Shown: piece after piece, positions 7,809 through 16,475 of the stretch
How the letters are laid out: each line of letters starts with the position of its first letter
Numbering within the stretch: position 1 is the first letter of the stretch
From: Nocardia abscessus
GTDB taxonomy: Bacteria > Actinomycetota > Actinomycetes > Mycobacteriales > Mycobacteriaceae
Direction: 5' to 3'
DNA: 64,000 nucleotides
Assembly (NCBI RefSeq): GCF_015477775.1
Contig: NZ_JADLQO010000006.1
Span: 334,152-398,151 of the forward strand
Program-made: the position numbers and the translations under genes
The notes under the pieces: model-generated
What the model was told of the DNA's origin: nothing
Seen by the model: the letters and a program-made list of their open reading frames with translations, nothing else
The model's database searches: none

Positions 7809-9869
7809 ATGTCGGTGTCGCGCAGAACTGTTCTGGCCCGGACCGCGATCGGTTCGGCGACGCTCGCGGCCGCGACGGTGCCCGGGATGACCGGCGTGCT
7901 AGGCGTTCCGGCGGCGGCCGCCCCGGATTCGGGCGCCTACGAGATCGGCGTCGGGCTCTCCGACATCACCGGCCCGGCCGCGGAATGCGGCATGATGGGT
8001 TACTCCCAGCTCGAGCAGCAGACCGCGGGCATCCACCTGCGTCCGCGAGCGCGGGCGTTCGTCATCGGCAGCGCGGGGCGGCGAATCGTCTTCGTGGTCG
8101 CCGAGAACGGGATGATCTTCCAGTCCGTGCACCGTGGCGTGCTGACCGAACTGGCCCGGCGGTTCGGCGGTCTGTACACCGAGCAGAACGTCCTGCTCAC
8201 CTCCACGCATTCGCACGCGACCTGCGGCGGCTCCAGCCACGACTACGCCTACAACCTGTCCATTCTCGGTTTCCAGCAGCAGGTCTACGACGCCGAGGTG
8301 AACGGGATCGTCGAGGCGATCGCCGCGGCGCACGCCGACGTCGGTCCCGGCTCGCTCGCGGTCGGACGCACCGAACTGCACAACGCGAGCGTGAACCGCT
8401 CCCGGGTGGCCTGGGAACGTAATCCGCTCGCGGACAGGCAACATTTCCCGGACGCCATCGATCCCGCGGTGACCACGCTCGTCCTGCGCAAGGGCGGCCG
8501 GTCGGTCGGAACCATCACCTGGTTCGCCACGCACAACACCTCGATGACCAACGCGAACCGGCTGATCAGTTCGGACAACAAGGGCTACGCCTCGTTCTCC
8601 GGCGAGCACATCGAGCACGGCGTGCGCTACCTGGACGGCAAGCCCGCGTTCGTGGCCGCCTTCGCGCAGACCAACGCCGGTGACATGTCCCCGAACCTGA
8701 ATCTGCGTCCGGGCTCCGGCCCCACCGAGGATGAGTTCGAGAACACCCGGATCCTCGGCGAGCGGCAGTACGCGGCGTCGAAAGACGCTGCGGCCCAGGC
8801 GCGCTCGATCTCCGGTCCGGTGGACGGGTTGCTCTGCTACATCGACCTGGCCGACATCGCCGTGGACGGCCGCTTCACGCCGGACGGCCTGCCGCGGCGC
8901 ACCGCACCGGCCGCGGCGGGTGTCTCGCTGATCGCGGGCAGTGTCGAGGACGGTCCGGGCTTGCCGGGCGGCCCCATTCCCGAAGGTGTGCGCAATCCCT
9001 TTCTCGAGGCGCTCGGTGACCCGGCCCAGCCGGCGCCGTCCTGGCTGGTGGACGCGCAGGCGCCGAAAGCGATCGCGGTGCCGCTGGGCATGCTGCCCCC
9101 GGTGGCGTGGGTGCCGAATGTGCTGCCGATTCAGCTCGTTCGGATCGGCGAACTCTATTTGGCCGCCGCGGGAGGGGAATTCACCATCACGGCCGGCTTG
9201 CGGATCCGCCGTGCGGTCGCGGCGGTGTTGAACGTCTCGCTGGAGCAGGTGCTCATGCAGGGGTACGCGAACGCCTATCACGAATACGTCACCACGCCCG
9301 AGGAATACGACTCTCAGCAGTACGAGGGCGCTTCGACGCTGTTCGGCCGCTACACCCTGGGCGCCTATCAGCAGGAGTTCACGCGGCTGGCAACGGCCTT
9401 CGCCGCCGGTGGCCGGGTGGCGCGCGGCCCGGCGCCGCGGGATGTGTCCCAGCCGCAGCCGAACTTCCAGCCGGGCGCCGGTCCGGACGCGGCCGCGCCG
9501 GGCCGCGGCTTCGGCGATGTGCTGGTGCAGCCCCACCCGTCCTATGGGCCGGGCGGCCGAGTGGCGGCCGAATTCGTCTCGGCGCATCCGAAACACGACA
9601 ACCGCCGCAACGGGACGTTCCTGGAAGTGCAGCGCCGGAATGCTTCCGGTGAATGGGTGCGGGTGGCCAACGAGGGCGAATGGGCGGTGCGATACCACTG
9701 GAGCAAGCGCGGGCGCGCCGAGTCGGTAGCTCGCTTCACCTGGGACATCCCGCTCGACGCCGAGCCGGGACGCTACCGCTTCCAGCACTACGCGACCCGT
9801 CTCGATCCCGGTGGCGCCCTCCACTCGTTCACCGGCGTCACCGACGAATTCGAGGTGGGCCGACCGTAA
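7809..9869 (+). CDS. Neutral/alkaline ceramidase, Tat-exported
   Basis: Hydrolyses the N-acyl bond of ceramides to sphingosine and fatty acid, acting outside the membrane. The ATG at 7809 gives 686 aa with a twin-arginine signal (SRRTVLA) and an AAAAP cleavage region near residue 38. Family hallmarks: DITGPAAECGMMGY near the mature N-terminus, zinc-binding TSTHSHATCGG, and NAGDMSPN, which contains the nucleophilic Ser of the ceramidase family. A C-terminal Ig-like ceramidase domain is present (final 170 residues). Length matches the family, including the Rv0669c enzyme. In a soil or pathogenic actinomycete this would give access to host or environmental sphingolipids. It is divergent from a TetR gene. 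Confidence 0.92.
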   Translation: MSVSRRTVLARTAIGSATLAAATVPGMTGVLGVPAAAAPDSGAYEIGVGLSDITGPAAECGMMGYSQLEQQTAGIHLRPRARAFVIGSAGRRIVFVVAENGMIFQSVHRGVLTELARRFGGLYTEQNVLLTSTHSHATCGGSSHDYAYNLSILGFQQQVYDAEVNGIVEAIAAAHADVGPGSLAVGRTELHNASVNRSRVAWERNPLADRQHFPDAIDPAVTTLVLRKGGRSVGTITWFATHNTSMTNANRLISSDNKGYASFSGEHIEHGVRYLDGKPAFVAAFAQTNAGDMSPNLNLRPGSGPTEDEFENTRILGERQYAASKDAAAQARSISGPVDGLLCYIDLADIAVDGRFTPDGLPRRTAPAAAGVSLIAGSVEDGPGLPGGPIPEGVRNPFLEALGDPAQPAPSWLVDAQAPKAIAVPLGMLPPVAWVPNVLPIQLVRIGELYLAAAGGEFTITAGLRIRRAVAAVLNVSLEQVLMQGYANAYHEYVTTPEEYDSQQYEGASTLFGRYTLGAYQQEFTRLATAFAAGGRVARGPAPRDVSQPQPNFQPGAGPDAAAPGRGFGDVLVQPHPSYGPGGRVAAEFVSAHPKHDNRRNGTFLEVQRRNASGEWVRVANEGEWAVRYHWSKRGRAESVARFTWDIPLDAEPGRYRFQHYATRLDPGGALHSFTGVTDEFEVGRP

Positions 9870-9878
9870 CCAGGCGGG

Positions 9879-10118
9879 CTACAAACCGGTCTGTGCGCCC
9901 TTGTCCCCGCGCCGCGCGCCGCGGCGCTGCACCAGATAGATCACCAGGGCCATCAGGCCGACCACCAGCCCCATGAGGCAGACCGGGCGGGCCGATGCCC
10001 ATCGGTCCCCGCCCACCCACACCACCACGGTGGCGATCAGCCACAGCGCGCTGCCGACCGCGAGCACGGGGCGCGGATCGGTCAGGCGCGGTGGGAGCTG
10101 CGGGACATTCTGCGTCAC
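9879..10118 (-). CDS. DUF2530 two-helix membrane protein
   Basis: A 79-residue integral membrane protein of unknown function, matching the DUF2530 family (Rv0879c type) by size, position and pattern. After PRPVLAVGSALW comes a first hydrophobic helix (residues about 18-36) and then a second (about 43-62), ending in a basic cytoplasmic tail (QRRGARRGDKG). It ends 9 bases from the convergent ceramidase stop and is divergent from a MarR gene, the same neighbour as in mycobacteria. Confidence 0.75.
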   Translation of the reverse strand: MTQNVPQLPPRLTDPRPVLAVGSALWLIATVVVWVGGDRWASARPVCLMGLVVGLMALVIYLVQRRGARRGDKGAQTGL

Positions 10119-10232
10119 GGGCTCAGCCTAATCGGCCCAGCGAGACGAAGTCCGTCGGCCGAGCGGAAGCGAGGCGATCCCGGAGCGCAGAACCCGCGAC
10201 CGGCCGCGCGCGGTCCCGTATCGTTTGCCACT

Positions 10233-10670
10233 GTGACAACGCCATCGGATGTCAGAGCCCTCGCTGGTGAGCTCTCGCTGGCGGTCGTTCGACTGACGCG
10301 ACACCTGCGCGGCCGTCGGGCCGACTCGCAGATCTCGCTGACCCAACTCTCCGCGCTCGCCACCCTCGCGCGAGAGGGCGCGATGACTCCGGGCGCGCTC
10401 GCGGCGAAAGAACGCGTCCAGCCTCCGTCCATGACTCGCGTCATCGCCTCGCTCACCGATCTCGATCTGGTGGAGCGCAATCCGCATCCGACCGACGGCC
10501 GCCAGATCATCGTCTCGCTGTCCCCGGCGGGCCGCGCGCTCATCGCCGACGAGGCCAGCGCGCGAGAGGCGTGGATGACCGAGCAGCTGTCCACGCTCAC
10601 CGAAGAGCAACTCGTCGTGCTCACCCGGGCCGTGGCGATCATGAAGCAGATCGTCGCGGAGTCCGAGTAG
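10233..10670 (+). CDS. MarR family transcriptional regulator
   Basis: A 145-residue winged-helix regulator (Rv0880 type). Motifs: LTQLSALATLAREGAMTPG, the recognition helix KERVQPPSMTRVIASL, and the wing LVERNPHPTDGRQIIVSL, where DGR is typical of MarR. GTG 10233 is the start; TATCGT lies about 8 bases upstream and no Shine-Dalgarno sequence is evident, suggesting a leaderless mRNA. The gene is divergent from the DUF2530 gene (114 bases between starts). The ligand cannot be inferred. Confidence 0.9.
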   Translation: MTTPSDVRALAGELSLAVVRLTRHLRGRRADSQISLTQLSALATLAREGAMTPGALAAKERVQPPSMTRVIASLTDLDLVERNPHPTDGRQIIVSLSPAGRALIADEASAREAWMTEQLSTLTEEQLVVLTRAVAIMKQIVAESE

Positions 10671-10721
10671 CCCGCTCGGCCGCAACGACATTCGATGCCG
10701 AGGCCGCCGACGGCGGCAGGA

Positions 10722-10949
10722 TCAGCGATTCGTCCGGACGAGCCGGACGAGGACTCCGGCGCCCCACCACAGCAGGCCGCCCGCAATCGTCAGGCAGAGG
10801 ACGAAGGCCGGATAGACCAGGACCCCGTAGTCGTCGGCCCATCGGGGCAGGCGGGTGAGCTGGGTGGCCGCGACGACGATCAGCAGCAGGCCCAGCACCG
10901 CCGCGATCGGCGCGAGTGGCGCGGTGTCCGGGGCAGTGCGGTCGGTCAT
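10722..10949 (-). CDS. Small two-helix membrane protein
   Basis: Hypothetical protein of 75 residues with two transmembrane helices (about 12-28 and 46-68) and a basic C-terminus (VRLVRTNR). No family recognised. The start is supported by a good Shine-Dalgarno sequence (AGGAGG about 7 bases before the ATG). It is the only gene reading away from two tandem CRP-like sites about 100-130 bases upstream, so it may be under cAMP control. Confidence 0.65.
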   Translation of the reverse strand: MTDRTAPDTAPLAPIAAVLGLLLIVVAATQLTRLPRWADDYGVLVYPAFVLCLTIAGGLLWWGAGVLVRLVRTNR

Positions 10950-11044
10950 GTGGAGCCCTCCTGTGCGGTCGGCTCGGCACCCGCTCGGGGCGCGATGGGC
11001 ACTGGAAAACGTCAGTTACCTTCTAGCTAACATTCGCACGAGAG

Positions 11045-11060
11045 TGTGATTTCGTTAACA
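11045..11060. promoter_or_regulatory. CRP-like site, one mismatch
   Basis: TGTGA-TTTCGT-TAACA, one base off the CRP palindrome TGTGA-N6-TCACA. It lies 19 bases from a second, perfect site and upstream of the small membrane protein gene that starts at 10949. Confidence 0.5.
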
Positions 11061-11063
11061 GTC

Positions 11064-11079
11064 TGTGACGTAGATCACA
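11064..11079. promoter_or_regulatory. Perfect CRP-type palindrome
   Basis: TGTGA-CGTAGA-TCACA, an exact match to the CRP consensus that actinobacterial CRP/Cmr/GlxR proteins also bind. It is intergenic, 115 bases upstream of the start at 10949 and downstream of the YccF-like gene, so the leftward gene is the likely target. Confidence 0.65.
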
Positions 11080-11165
11080 GATGGATCGCGAAGGCGCCCA
11101 GTGGCCGTGCAGGGTCAGACCTCAGTGCGACCAGCACGAAGGCGGCGTAGTCGGTGTGCCTACGG

Positions 11166-11567
11166 CTACCGCGTACCGAACGGCTGGTCGCTGTCCACGA
11201 TCTCCCGTCCCAGCGGGAACAGCGAGATGGGGATGAACTTCAGGTTGGCCCAGCCGAACGGGATGCCGATGATCGAGACGAACAGCGGGATGCTGGTGAT
11301 CAGGTGGCCCAGCGCGAGCCACCAGCCCGCGACGATGAACCAGATGATGTTGCCGATCAGCGAGCCCGCGCCCGCGCCCGGCTTCTCCACCGTGGTCCGG
11401 CCGAACGGCCACAGCACGTAGGCGGCGATCCGGAAGGACGCGATGCCGAAGGGGATCGTGATGATCAGGATGAAGCAGATGATCCCCGCCGCGATGTACC
11501 CGAGCGCCAGCCAGAACCCCGCGAGGACGAGCCACAGGATGTTGAGAACCAACTGAATCGGCTTCAT
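11166..11567 (-). CDS. YccF domain membrane protein
   Basis: Membrane protein of 133 residues with two copies of the YccF module. Each copy has an Asn-Ile-(Leu/Ile)-Trp motif, WLALG and IPFG (NILWLVLAGFW and IPFGIAS; NIIWFIVAGWW and IPFGWAN). Four hydrophobic helices are predicted. Function is unknown in the family. The ATG at 11567 fits the known N-terminus (MKPIQLVLNILW). It lies downstream of the Eis-like gene on the same strand, 86 bases away. Confidence 0.88.
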   Translation of the reverse strand: MKPIQLVLNILWLVLAGFWLALGYIAAGIICFILIITIPFGIASFRIAAYVLWPFGRTTVEKPGAGAGSLIGNIIWFIVAGWWLALGHLITSIPLFVSIIGIPFGWANLKFIPISLFPLGREIVDSDQPFGTR

Positions 11568-11653
11568 GAGACCAGCATGCCAGCCGCGCGCCGATTCGGA
11601 CATTCCTTCCTTCCCGGCCCTTCCTTTCCAGCGACGGAGCGCGGCGCGTGTCG

Positions 11654-12850
11654 TCAGAAGAACCAGCCGAGCATCGCATCCTGGTCCGTCCGGAAGGCGT
11701 CGTCGAGCGCACGCACCTGCGCGGAATCCTTGGCCCGCAGCCGGTTCGCCGCGGCGAACACCCGGCTGGGATACGCGCCGAGATACATGCTGCCCAGCAC
11801 GTCGATGCCCAGTTCGACATCGGCCGCGCGGTCGGTGGGCGCGCATTCCGCCTGGCCGTCGCGCACCCGCAGCGCGAACGTGCCGCCCGCATTCCGGAAG
11901 GGGTCGGTCACCTCGAGGGTCACATCGAGCTCGCCCGCGTAAGCGCGCGCCGTCAGCGCGGCGGGAACGTCCATCAGGCGCAGCCACAGTCCGTCGTAGC
12001 GGGCGGTCGTGCGCACCAGCCGGGGATCGGTCAGCAGATAGGGCAGCGGGTCGTGGTCGGTGAGCACGCCGTCCACTCGCCGGACCAGATCCAGCCCGAG
12101 CAGGGCCCGCCACAGTGCCGCGTGCGCTTCGGCCGTGACCGTCCGCATTTCGGCGACTTCGACAGTTCTCGCCCTGCCATCCGAGTGGAAGCGATACAGC
12201 GCGTAGCCGTCGGCGTGCAGGAGGCCGAACAGGGTGGTGCCGCCTTCCCGGAAACGTTCCGGGTCGTCGAACACGATGTCCCATGCCGCCGCCGGACGCA
12301 CCTGTGCGCCGGGCACCAGCCTGCGCCAGCGATCGTAGATCTGCTCCGCGGCCGCGCGCAGTTCGCTCGGCGTCCGCAGCGTCACGCCGCCGGGGTCCGG
12401 CGCCGTCGGCAGGAACTCGGCGAGGCGGCGTTCGATGGCGACGGCGTTCTCCCGCGTCGCGGTCCCGTAGCCGAACCGGCCGTAGATGCTGCCCTCGCTG
12501 GCGGTGAACATGGTCAGGGGCAGCCCGGCTTCCTCGATGCGCCGGTGCTGCTCGGTGTACATGGCGCGGAGAATGCCGCGCCGCCGGTGGGTCGGCGCCA
12601 CGCCGACGCCCGCGATGCCGCACACCGGCACGGTCCGCTCGCCGGGCACCGTCACCGTCATGGTGGTGGACTGCAGGTGCCCGACGACCTGTCCGCCCTC
12701 GACCGCGACGATCGCGTGGGGGAACAGCAGTGGAACCCGCTCCAACTCGGCCGGGTCGTAGCGGGTGCCGAAGGAGGTCTCCACCAGCGTCATGATCGCG
12801 GGCCCGTCGTCCTCGGTGGCCGGCCGAATCGTGATTCCCGGGAGAGTCAT
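11654..12850 (-). CDS. Eis-like GNAT N-acetyltransferase
   Basis: Acetyl-CoA-dependent acetyltransferase of the Eis family (aminoglycoside and protein lysine acetylation in mycobacteria). The 398-residue protein has the N-terminal GNAT domain with GVGVAPTHRRRGI as acetyl-CoA pyrophosphate loop, a second GNAT-like region and the C-terminal sterol-carrier-like domain. Tyr123 in SIYGRFGYG corresponds to the general acid Tyr126 of M. tuberculosis Eis. The protein ends in Phe, whose free carboxylate is the general base in Eis. ATG 12850 is chosen because it gives the family N-terminus (MTLPGITIRPA). Whether it confers aminoglycoside resistance cannot be told from sequence. Confidence 0.88.
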   Translation of the reverse strand: MTLPGITIRPATEDDGPAIMTLVETSFGTRYDPAELERVPLLFPHAIVAVEGGQVVGHLQSTTMTVTVPGERTVPVCGIAGVGVAPTHRRRGILRAMYTEQHRRIEEAGLPLTMFTASEGSIYGRFGYGTATRENAVAIERRLAEFLPTAPDPGGVTLRTPSELRAAAEQIYDRWRRLVPGAQVRPAAAWDIVFDDPERFREGGTTLFGLLHADGYALYRFHSDGRARTVEVAEMRTVTAEAHAALWRALLGLDLVRRVDGVLTDHDPLPYLLTDPRLVRTTARYDGLWLRLMDVPAALTARAYAGELDVTLEVTDPFRNAGGTFALRVRDGQAECAPTDRAADVELGIDVLGSMYLGAYPSRVFAAANRLRAKDSAQVRALDDAFRTDQDAMLGWFF

Positions 12851-12963
12851 GCCTCGACCATCCCACGTTCGTGTACCCGCCCGCACCGCATTTTCCCGCG
12901 GTCGGCGACCACCGGGCGAACACCGATTCGGAACCGGGCGTGACCGCCCGGCAGGATGGAGCG

Positions 12964-13767
12964 GTGGCCGAAGTGATCGATATCGATGACCCCGCCGACC
13001 CCCGGGTCGACGACTTCCGCGATCTCAAGTCGGCCGACCGCAGGCCCGATCTCCCCGGGCGCAAGGGACTGGTGATCGCCGAGGGCGTCGTGGTGGTCCA
13101 GCGGATGCTCGATTCGCGCTTCGCGCCGACCGCGCTGCTCGGCGTGGAACGCAAGCGCCGCGAACTCGCCGACGACCTGGTGACCGTGGACGCGCCGTAC
13201 TACCGCGCGACGGCCGAGGTGATGGCCGAGGTGGTCGGGTTCCACCTCAACCGTGGCGTGCTGGCAGTCGCGCGCCGCCCCGCGGAACTCGGCGTGGCGG
13301 AGGTGATCGATCGAGCACGGACCGTCGCGGTGCTCGAAGGCGTCAACGACCACGAGAATCTCGGCGCCATGTTCCGCAACGCGGCCGGGCTGGGTGCCGA
13401 CGCGATCCTGTTCGGCGACCGCTGTGCCGACCCGCTGTACCGCCGCGCCGTCCGGGTCTCGATGGGACATGTGCTGCGGGTCCCGTTCGCGACCGTGCCG
13501 GATTGGCCGGTTGGACTGGATATACTGCGGCGCAAGGGATTCCAGATCGTCGCGCTCACTCCGAACCCGGCGGCGGCGAATCTGGCGACGGCGATGACGG
13601 GGGAGCGGGTGGCGTTGTTGCTCGGGGCCGAAGGGCCGGGACTGACCGAGGATGCCATGCGGGCCACCGACGTCCGCGCGCGCATTCCCATGACGCCGGG
13701 CACCGATTCGCTCAACGTCGCGACCGCGGCCGCGATGGCGTTCTACGAGCGGGTGAGGACCGCATGA
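12964..13767 (+). CDS. TrmH/SpoU family RNA 2'-O-methyltransferase
   Basis: SAM-dependent 2'-O-ribose methyltransferase of the SPOUT class (Rv0881 type). The N-terminal substrate-binding region includes RKGLVIAEG and AVARRP. The catalytic trefoil-knot domain shows NDHENLGAMFRNAAGLGADA (motif 1), LLGAEGPGL (motif 2) and IPMTPGTDSLNVATAAAM (motif 3), all intact. GTG 12964 is chosen over an upstream GTG because AGGATGGAG lies just before it and the protein then begins VAEVIDIDDP. Length is 267 aa. The stop overlaps the next start (ATGA), so it forms an operon with the DUF2537-like gene. The RNA target is not predictable. Confidence 0.9.
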   Translation: MAEVIDIDDPADPRVDDFRDLKSADRRPDLPGRKGLVIAEGVVVVQRMLDSRFAPTALLGVERKRRELADDLVTVDAPYYRATAEVMAEVVGFHLNRGVLAVARRPAELGVAEVIDRARTVAVLEGVNDHENLGAMFRNAAGLGADAILFGDRCADPLYRRAVRVSMGHVLRVPFATVPDWPVGLDILRRKGFQIVALTPNPAAANLATAMTGERVALLLGAEGPGLTEDAMRATDVRARIPMTPGTDSLNVATAAAMAFYERVRTA

Positions 13768-14063
13768 CCGGACCGTATCGACCGTATCCGTCCTATCAGG
13801 ACCCGACGCCGTGGGGCGCGGGCCTCACCGTGGCGATCATGGTGGCGCTGCTGGCGGCGGTCGCGGTGTATTCCTTCGGTGCCGCGCTGGCCGAGGTGCA
13901 CCCGCTGCTCGCGATCGCGGTGAATCTCGTCGCGGTCGGCGGCGCCGCGCCCACCGCGTGGCGCTGGCGTTTCGCGCCGGTGACGCGGTGGGTGATCGGC
14001 GGCGGCGCGGCGGGCGTGCTGCTCGGCTGGATCGCGTTGCTGCTCGGCGGATCGGCGGCTTAG
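13764..14063 (+). CDS. DUF2537-like membrane protein
   Basis: Membrane protein of 99 residues with three hydrophobic helices (about 18-41, 45-62 and 73-95). By size and position after the SpoU methyltransferase it matches the DUF2537 family (Rv0882 type), function unknown. It is translationally coupled to the methyltransferase by a 4-base overlap. The N-terminus is Tyr/Pro-rich (GPYRPYPSYQDP). Confidence 0.75.
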   Translation: MTGPYRPYPSYQDPTPWGAGLTVAIMVALLAAVAVYSFGAALAEVHPLLAIAVNLVAVGGAAPTAWRWRFAPVTRWVIGGGAAGVLLGWIALLLGGSAA

Positions 14064-14093
14064 CCCGACCGGCCACGCCGGACGGCGACGCGC

Positions 14094-14837
14094 CTAGCGA
14101 ACCGGGTCGGGTCCGCGCAGCCAGCCGAACAGGCCGCGCCTGCGCGAGGTCGCGTGCGCCCCGCCGTCGGCGGGGCTGCGGAGCGCCGGATCGGGCGGCT
14201 TGCCCTTCGGGTACAGCGCGAAGCCGCAGATGGGGATGTCACCGGGCACGATCGCGCCGGGAGCGGCCGGACCGCGGTAGCGGAAGCCGAGCCATTCGTC
14301 GTTGGCGGCGTCGGCGAAGTCGGGCGGATCGAACGGCAGCGCCTGCGGGTCGGGTAGTTCGCCCGCGCGCCACCGCACCGGATGCTCGCCCGCCCAATAG
14401 GAACGCTCCCAGACCAGCGGAAGTCCTTCGTCCTCCAGGATGTTCACCCGGCTCGAGCTGAACGCTCGGCGGAACTCGCCGCGCTCCCAATGGGCGAACG
14501 CGCCCCACCCGTGCTCGATGTCGAACGACACCAGGTAGGTGTGCTCGGAGGCCAGCGGGCGCACCAGCAACTCCGGGATCTCGGTCGGGTGGATCCGCGC
14601 GGCCTGGGGTGAGCACAGCACCGTCACGCCCGGAAAACAACCGATGTACACCTCGTCGTTCGCCGGGCCCGCGCAACCGGCCAGCGTCCCGACCATGATC
14701 GGCCGCACATCGCGGTCTTCGTGCAGTTGCCTCGCCAGTGCCAGTGCGGCTCGAGGATCCGGGTCGTGGTTCGCGCGCAGGACCGCCACGGGGTCGGGGG
14801 TGTCGACGTACCAGAGCGACCAAGCCTTGGATAGCAT
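14094..14837 (-). CDS. DUF6928-like hypothetical protein
   Basis: Conserved actinobacterial protein of 247 residues without an assigned function; it resembles proteins now grouped as DUF6928. It begins MLSKAWSLWYVDTPDPVAVL and continues with an AH-W-E (FAHWERGEFRR) region and a soluble alpha/beta pattern, ending in a basic Trp/Arg tail (GLFGWLRGPDPVR). The ATG at 14837 has a strong GGGAGG about 6 bases upstream, which settles the start against longer in-frame openings. It is convergent with the DUF2537-like gene. Confidence 0.7.
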   Translation of the reverse strand: MLSKAWSLWYVDTPDPVAVLRANHDPDPRAALALARQLHEDRDVRPIMVGTLAGCAGPANDEVYIGCFPGVTVLCSPQAARIHPTEIPELLVRPLASEHTYLVSFDIEHGWGAFAHWERGEFRRAFSSSRVNILEDEGLPLVWERSYWAGEHPVRWRAGELPDPQALPFDPPDFADAANDEWLGFRYRGPAAPGAIVPGDIPICGFALYPKGKPPDPALRSPADGGAHATSRRRGLFGWLRGPDPVR

Positions 14838-15220
14838 TCCGGCACCTCCCGATAGTTGCACGAATGGACTCCGCGAACTTCGAGCAACGCGCGATGGTGT
14901 CGACCGGCGCACCGCTGCGGTGACCTGTCCGGTGCCGACGCGCGTCGTCGACCACACCGAAAATTTACTCGCCCCGCACCGTCCGCGGTGCGGCTTCGCG
15001 CCGCGAACACACGACGCGCCCACCGGCCCGTTACCGCGCGGGTGTCGGCAATAGTTCCGTCGCGCAAGGGCGATCGAGCATCAATCGTGACTGCCGATTC
15101 GGCGAGCACTCGGGTAACTCACGGAAACGCCCAGAACTGAAACGGCATCAAGACCAGTACGCGAATCCACGCCGTCGGCTCGTACGGCCCGAAGATACGC
15201 CAGAGGCGGATCAGCGCGCA
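14838..15220. other. Intergenic region without recognised gene
   Basis: 383 bases between the DUF6928-like gene and the end of sepH, both on the minus strand. Frames open here have no protein-like composition and no good start site. It must hold the promoter of the DUF6928-like gene; no clear -35/-10 pair or repeat was seen. Confidence 0.5.
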
Positions 15221-16264
15221 CTAGTGGCCGGAGCTGCGCACCCCGAGCAGCACGTCCTCCCAGGACGGCATCGGAGCCTTGCCCCGCTTGGCGCGACTCG
15301 GCTTCGCCGGAGCCTTCGCCGGCTTGGCCGGCTCCTCGCTCGCGGCGGGCGCCGACGCGGCAGGGGCAGCCGGGGCCGGATCCGCCGCGGCGCCGGAAGT
15401 CGGTGTCGCAGCGGCGCCGTTGGCGGGGGCCGCGTTACCGGCCGCCGCGGGGGCCGCCGTGGCAGCGGCGGCGGCGTTGCCCGGCGTGATCGCCGCGGCG
15501 CTGCCACCACCGGCGACGGCACGCTGTTCGTAGTACTCGTCCAGCGTGGGCTGGCTCTGGCGGTTCGCGGTGCGCGCGGGTGGCGCGGCCGGGGCGGGAC
15601 GCGGTTCGGCCACCGGTTCCGGTTGCGGCGGGGCCGGTTCGGGTTCCGGCGGCAGGATCGTCGCGAGCCCGCGCAGCGCGCGTCCGAAATCCGGATCGAT
15701 CAGATCGGAGGCCGGGTCGTCGAGCGGGGAGACCGAGCCGCCGTGCGCGTCCGGCTGGTAGCGCCAGTGCGCGGCGATCTCCGATCGACCGTTCTGCCAC
15801 TGCAACTGGGCGACCCAGTACCCCTTCTCGTCCTTCCACGCGTCCCATTCGGCGCCCTCGATGTTGTGCCCACGCGCGGTGAACGCGGCGGTGACCACAT
15901 CGATGAGGGTGTCCACGGCGGGACCGTCGGGACGGACCGGGTGGGCCTTCTGGGCGAGTTCGGCGGCGCGAGCTCGCTCCAGCAGCACCGGGTAGGCGAA
16001 CCGCTCGACGCGGCTGGCCGGCATTCCGGATTCTTCGGTGACCTGTTCCACGGAGGCCCCTGCACGAATACGGGCCTGGATATCGCGGGGACGCATAGTT
16101 GCTTCCATTTCGATCTCGATCTGGCCGAATCGGGCAAGGTCTCCGCGCGCGGCGGCTCGCAGTTTGTCGTCGGCGGGCAGCCGGAACTTCTGACCGGACT
16201 CGGTGTCGATACACACGATGTGCGTGGAGTCGGGCGTCACCCCGATCACTCGAAGTTCACGCAC
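15221..16264 (-). CDS. sepH: Septation protein SepH
   Basis: Cell-division protein that in Streptomyces and mycobacteria binds FtsZ and promotes filament assembly (DUF3071, Rv0883c). The 347-residue protein has the conserved N-terminal domain (RELRVIGVTPDSTHIV, RLPADDKLRAAARGD), a helix-turn-helix-like segment MRPRDIQARIRAGASVEQVT with YPVLLERARAAELA, a W-rich region (EWDAWKDEKGYWVAQLQW), a long Ala/Pro linker and a basic C-terminal motif (AKRGKAPMPSWEDVLLGVR). GTG 16264 is chosen because AAGGAGGTAAC lies directly before it. It sits next to serC as in mycobacteria. Confidence 0.92.
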   Translation of the reverse strand: MRELRVIGVTPDSTHIVCIDTESGQKFRLPADDKLRAAARGDLARFGQIEIEMEATMRPRDIQARIRAGASVEQVTEESGMPASRVERFAYPVLLERARAAELAQKAHPVRPDGPAVDTLIDVVTAAFTARGHNIEGAEWDAWKDEKGYWVAQLQWQNGRSEIAAHWRYQPDAHGGSVSPLDDPASDLIDPDFGRALRGLATILPPEPEPAPPQPEPVAEPRPAPAAPPARTANRQSQPTLDEYYEQRAVAGGGSAAAITPGNAAAAATAAPAAAGNAAPANGAAATPTSGAAADPAPAAPAASAPAASEEPAKPAKAPAKPSRAKRGKAPMPSWEDVLLGVRSSGH

Positions 16265-16350
16265 CGTTACCTCCTTATCGCGTCGACTCGCGACACCGCC
16301 CACTTTCCGAAACAGTAGTGCACATCTGAGATTCATGGGGCAGGACACGC

Positions 16351-16382
16351 GGCACGGAAATCTCCGGAGAGACGTCCGTGCC
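16351..16382 (-). terminator. Possible serC terminator hairpin
   Basis: Inverted repeat GGCACGGA / TCCGTGCC with a 16-base loop, about 95 bases past the serC stop and before sepH. The loop is long and there is no T-run, so this is tentative. Confidence 0.35.
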
Positions 16383-16475
16383 CCGCTAATCTGCTCTGTT
16401 CGATCCGCTATGCCTAATTACGCGGCGTGTCGATCCCGGGCGTGTTGCGGCCGTGCGGATCGAAATATGCGGCGG

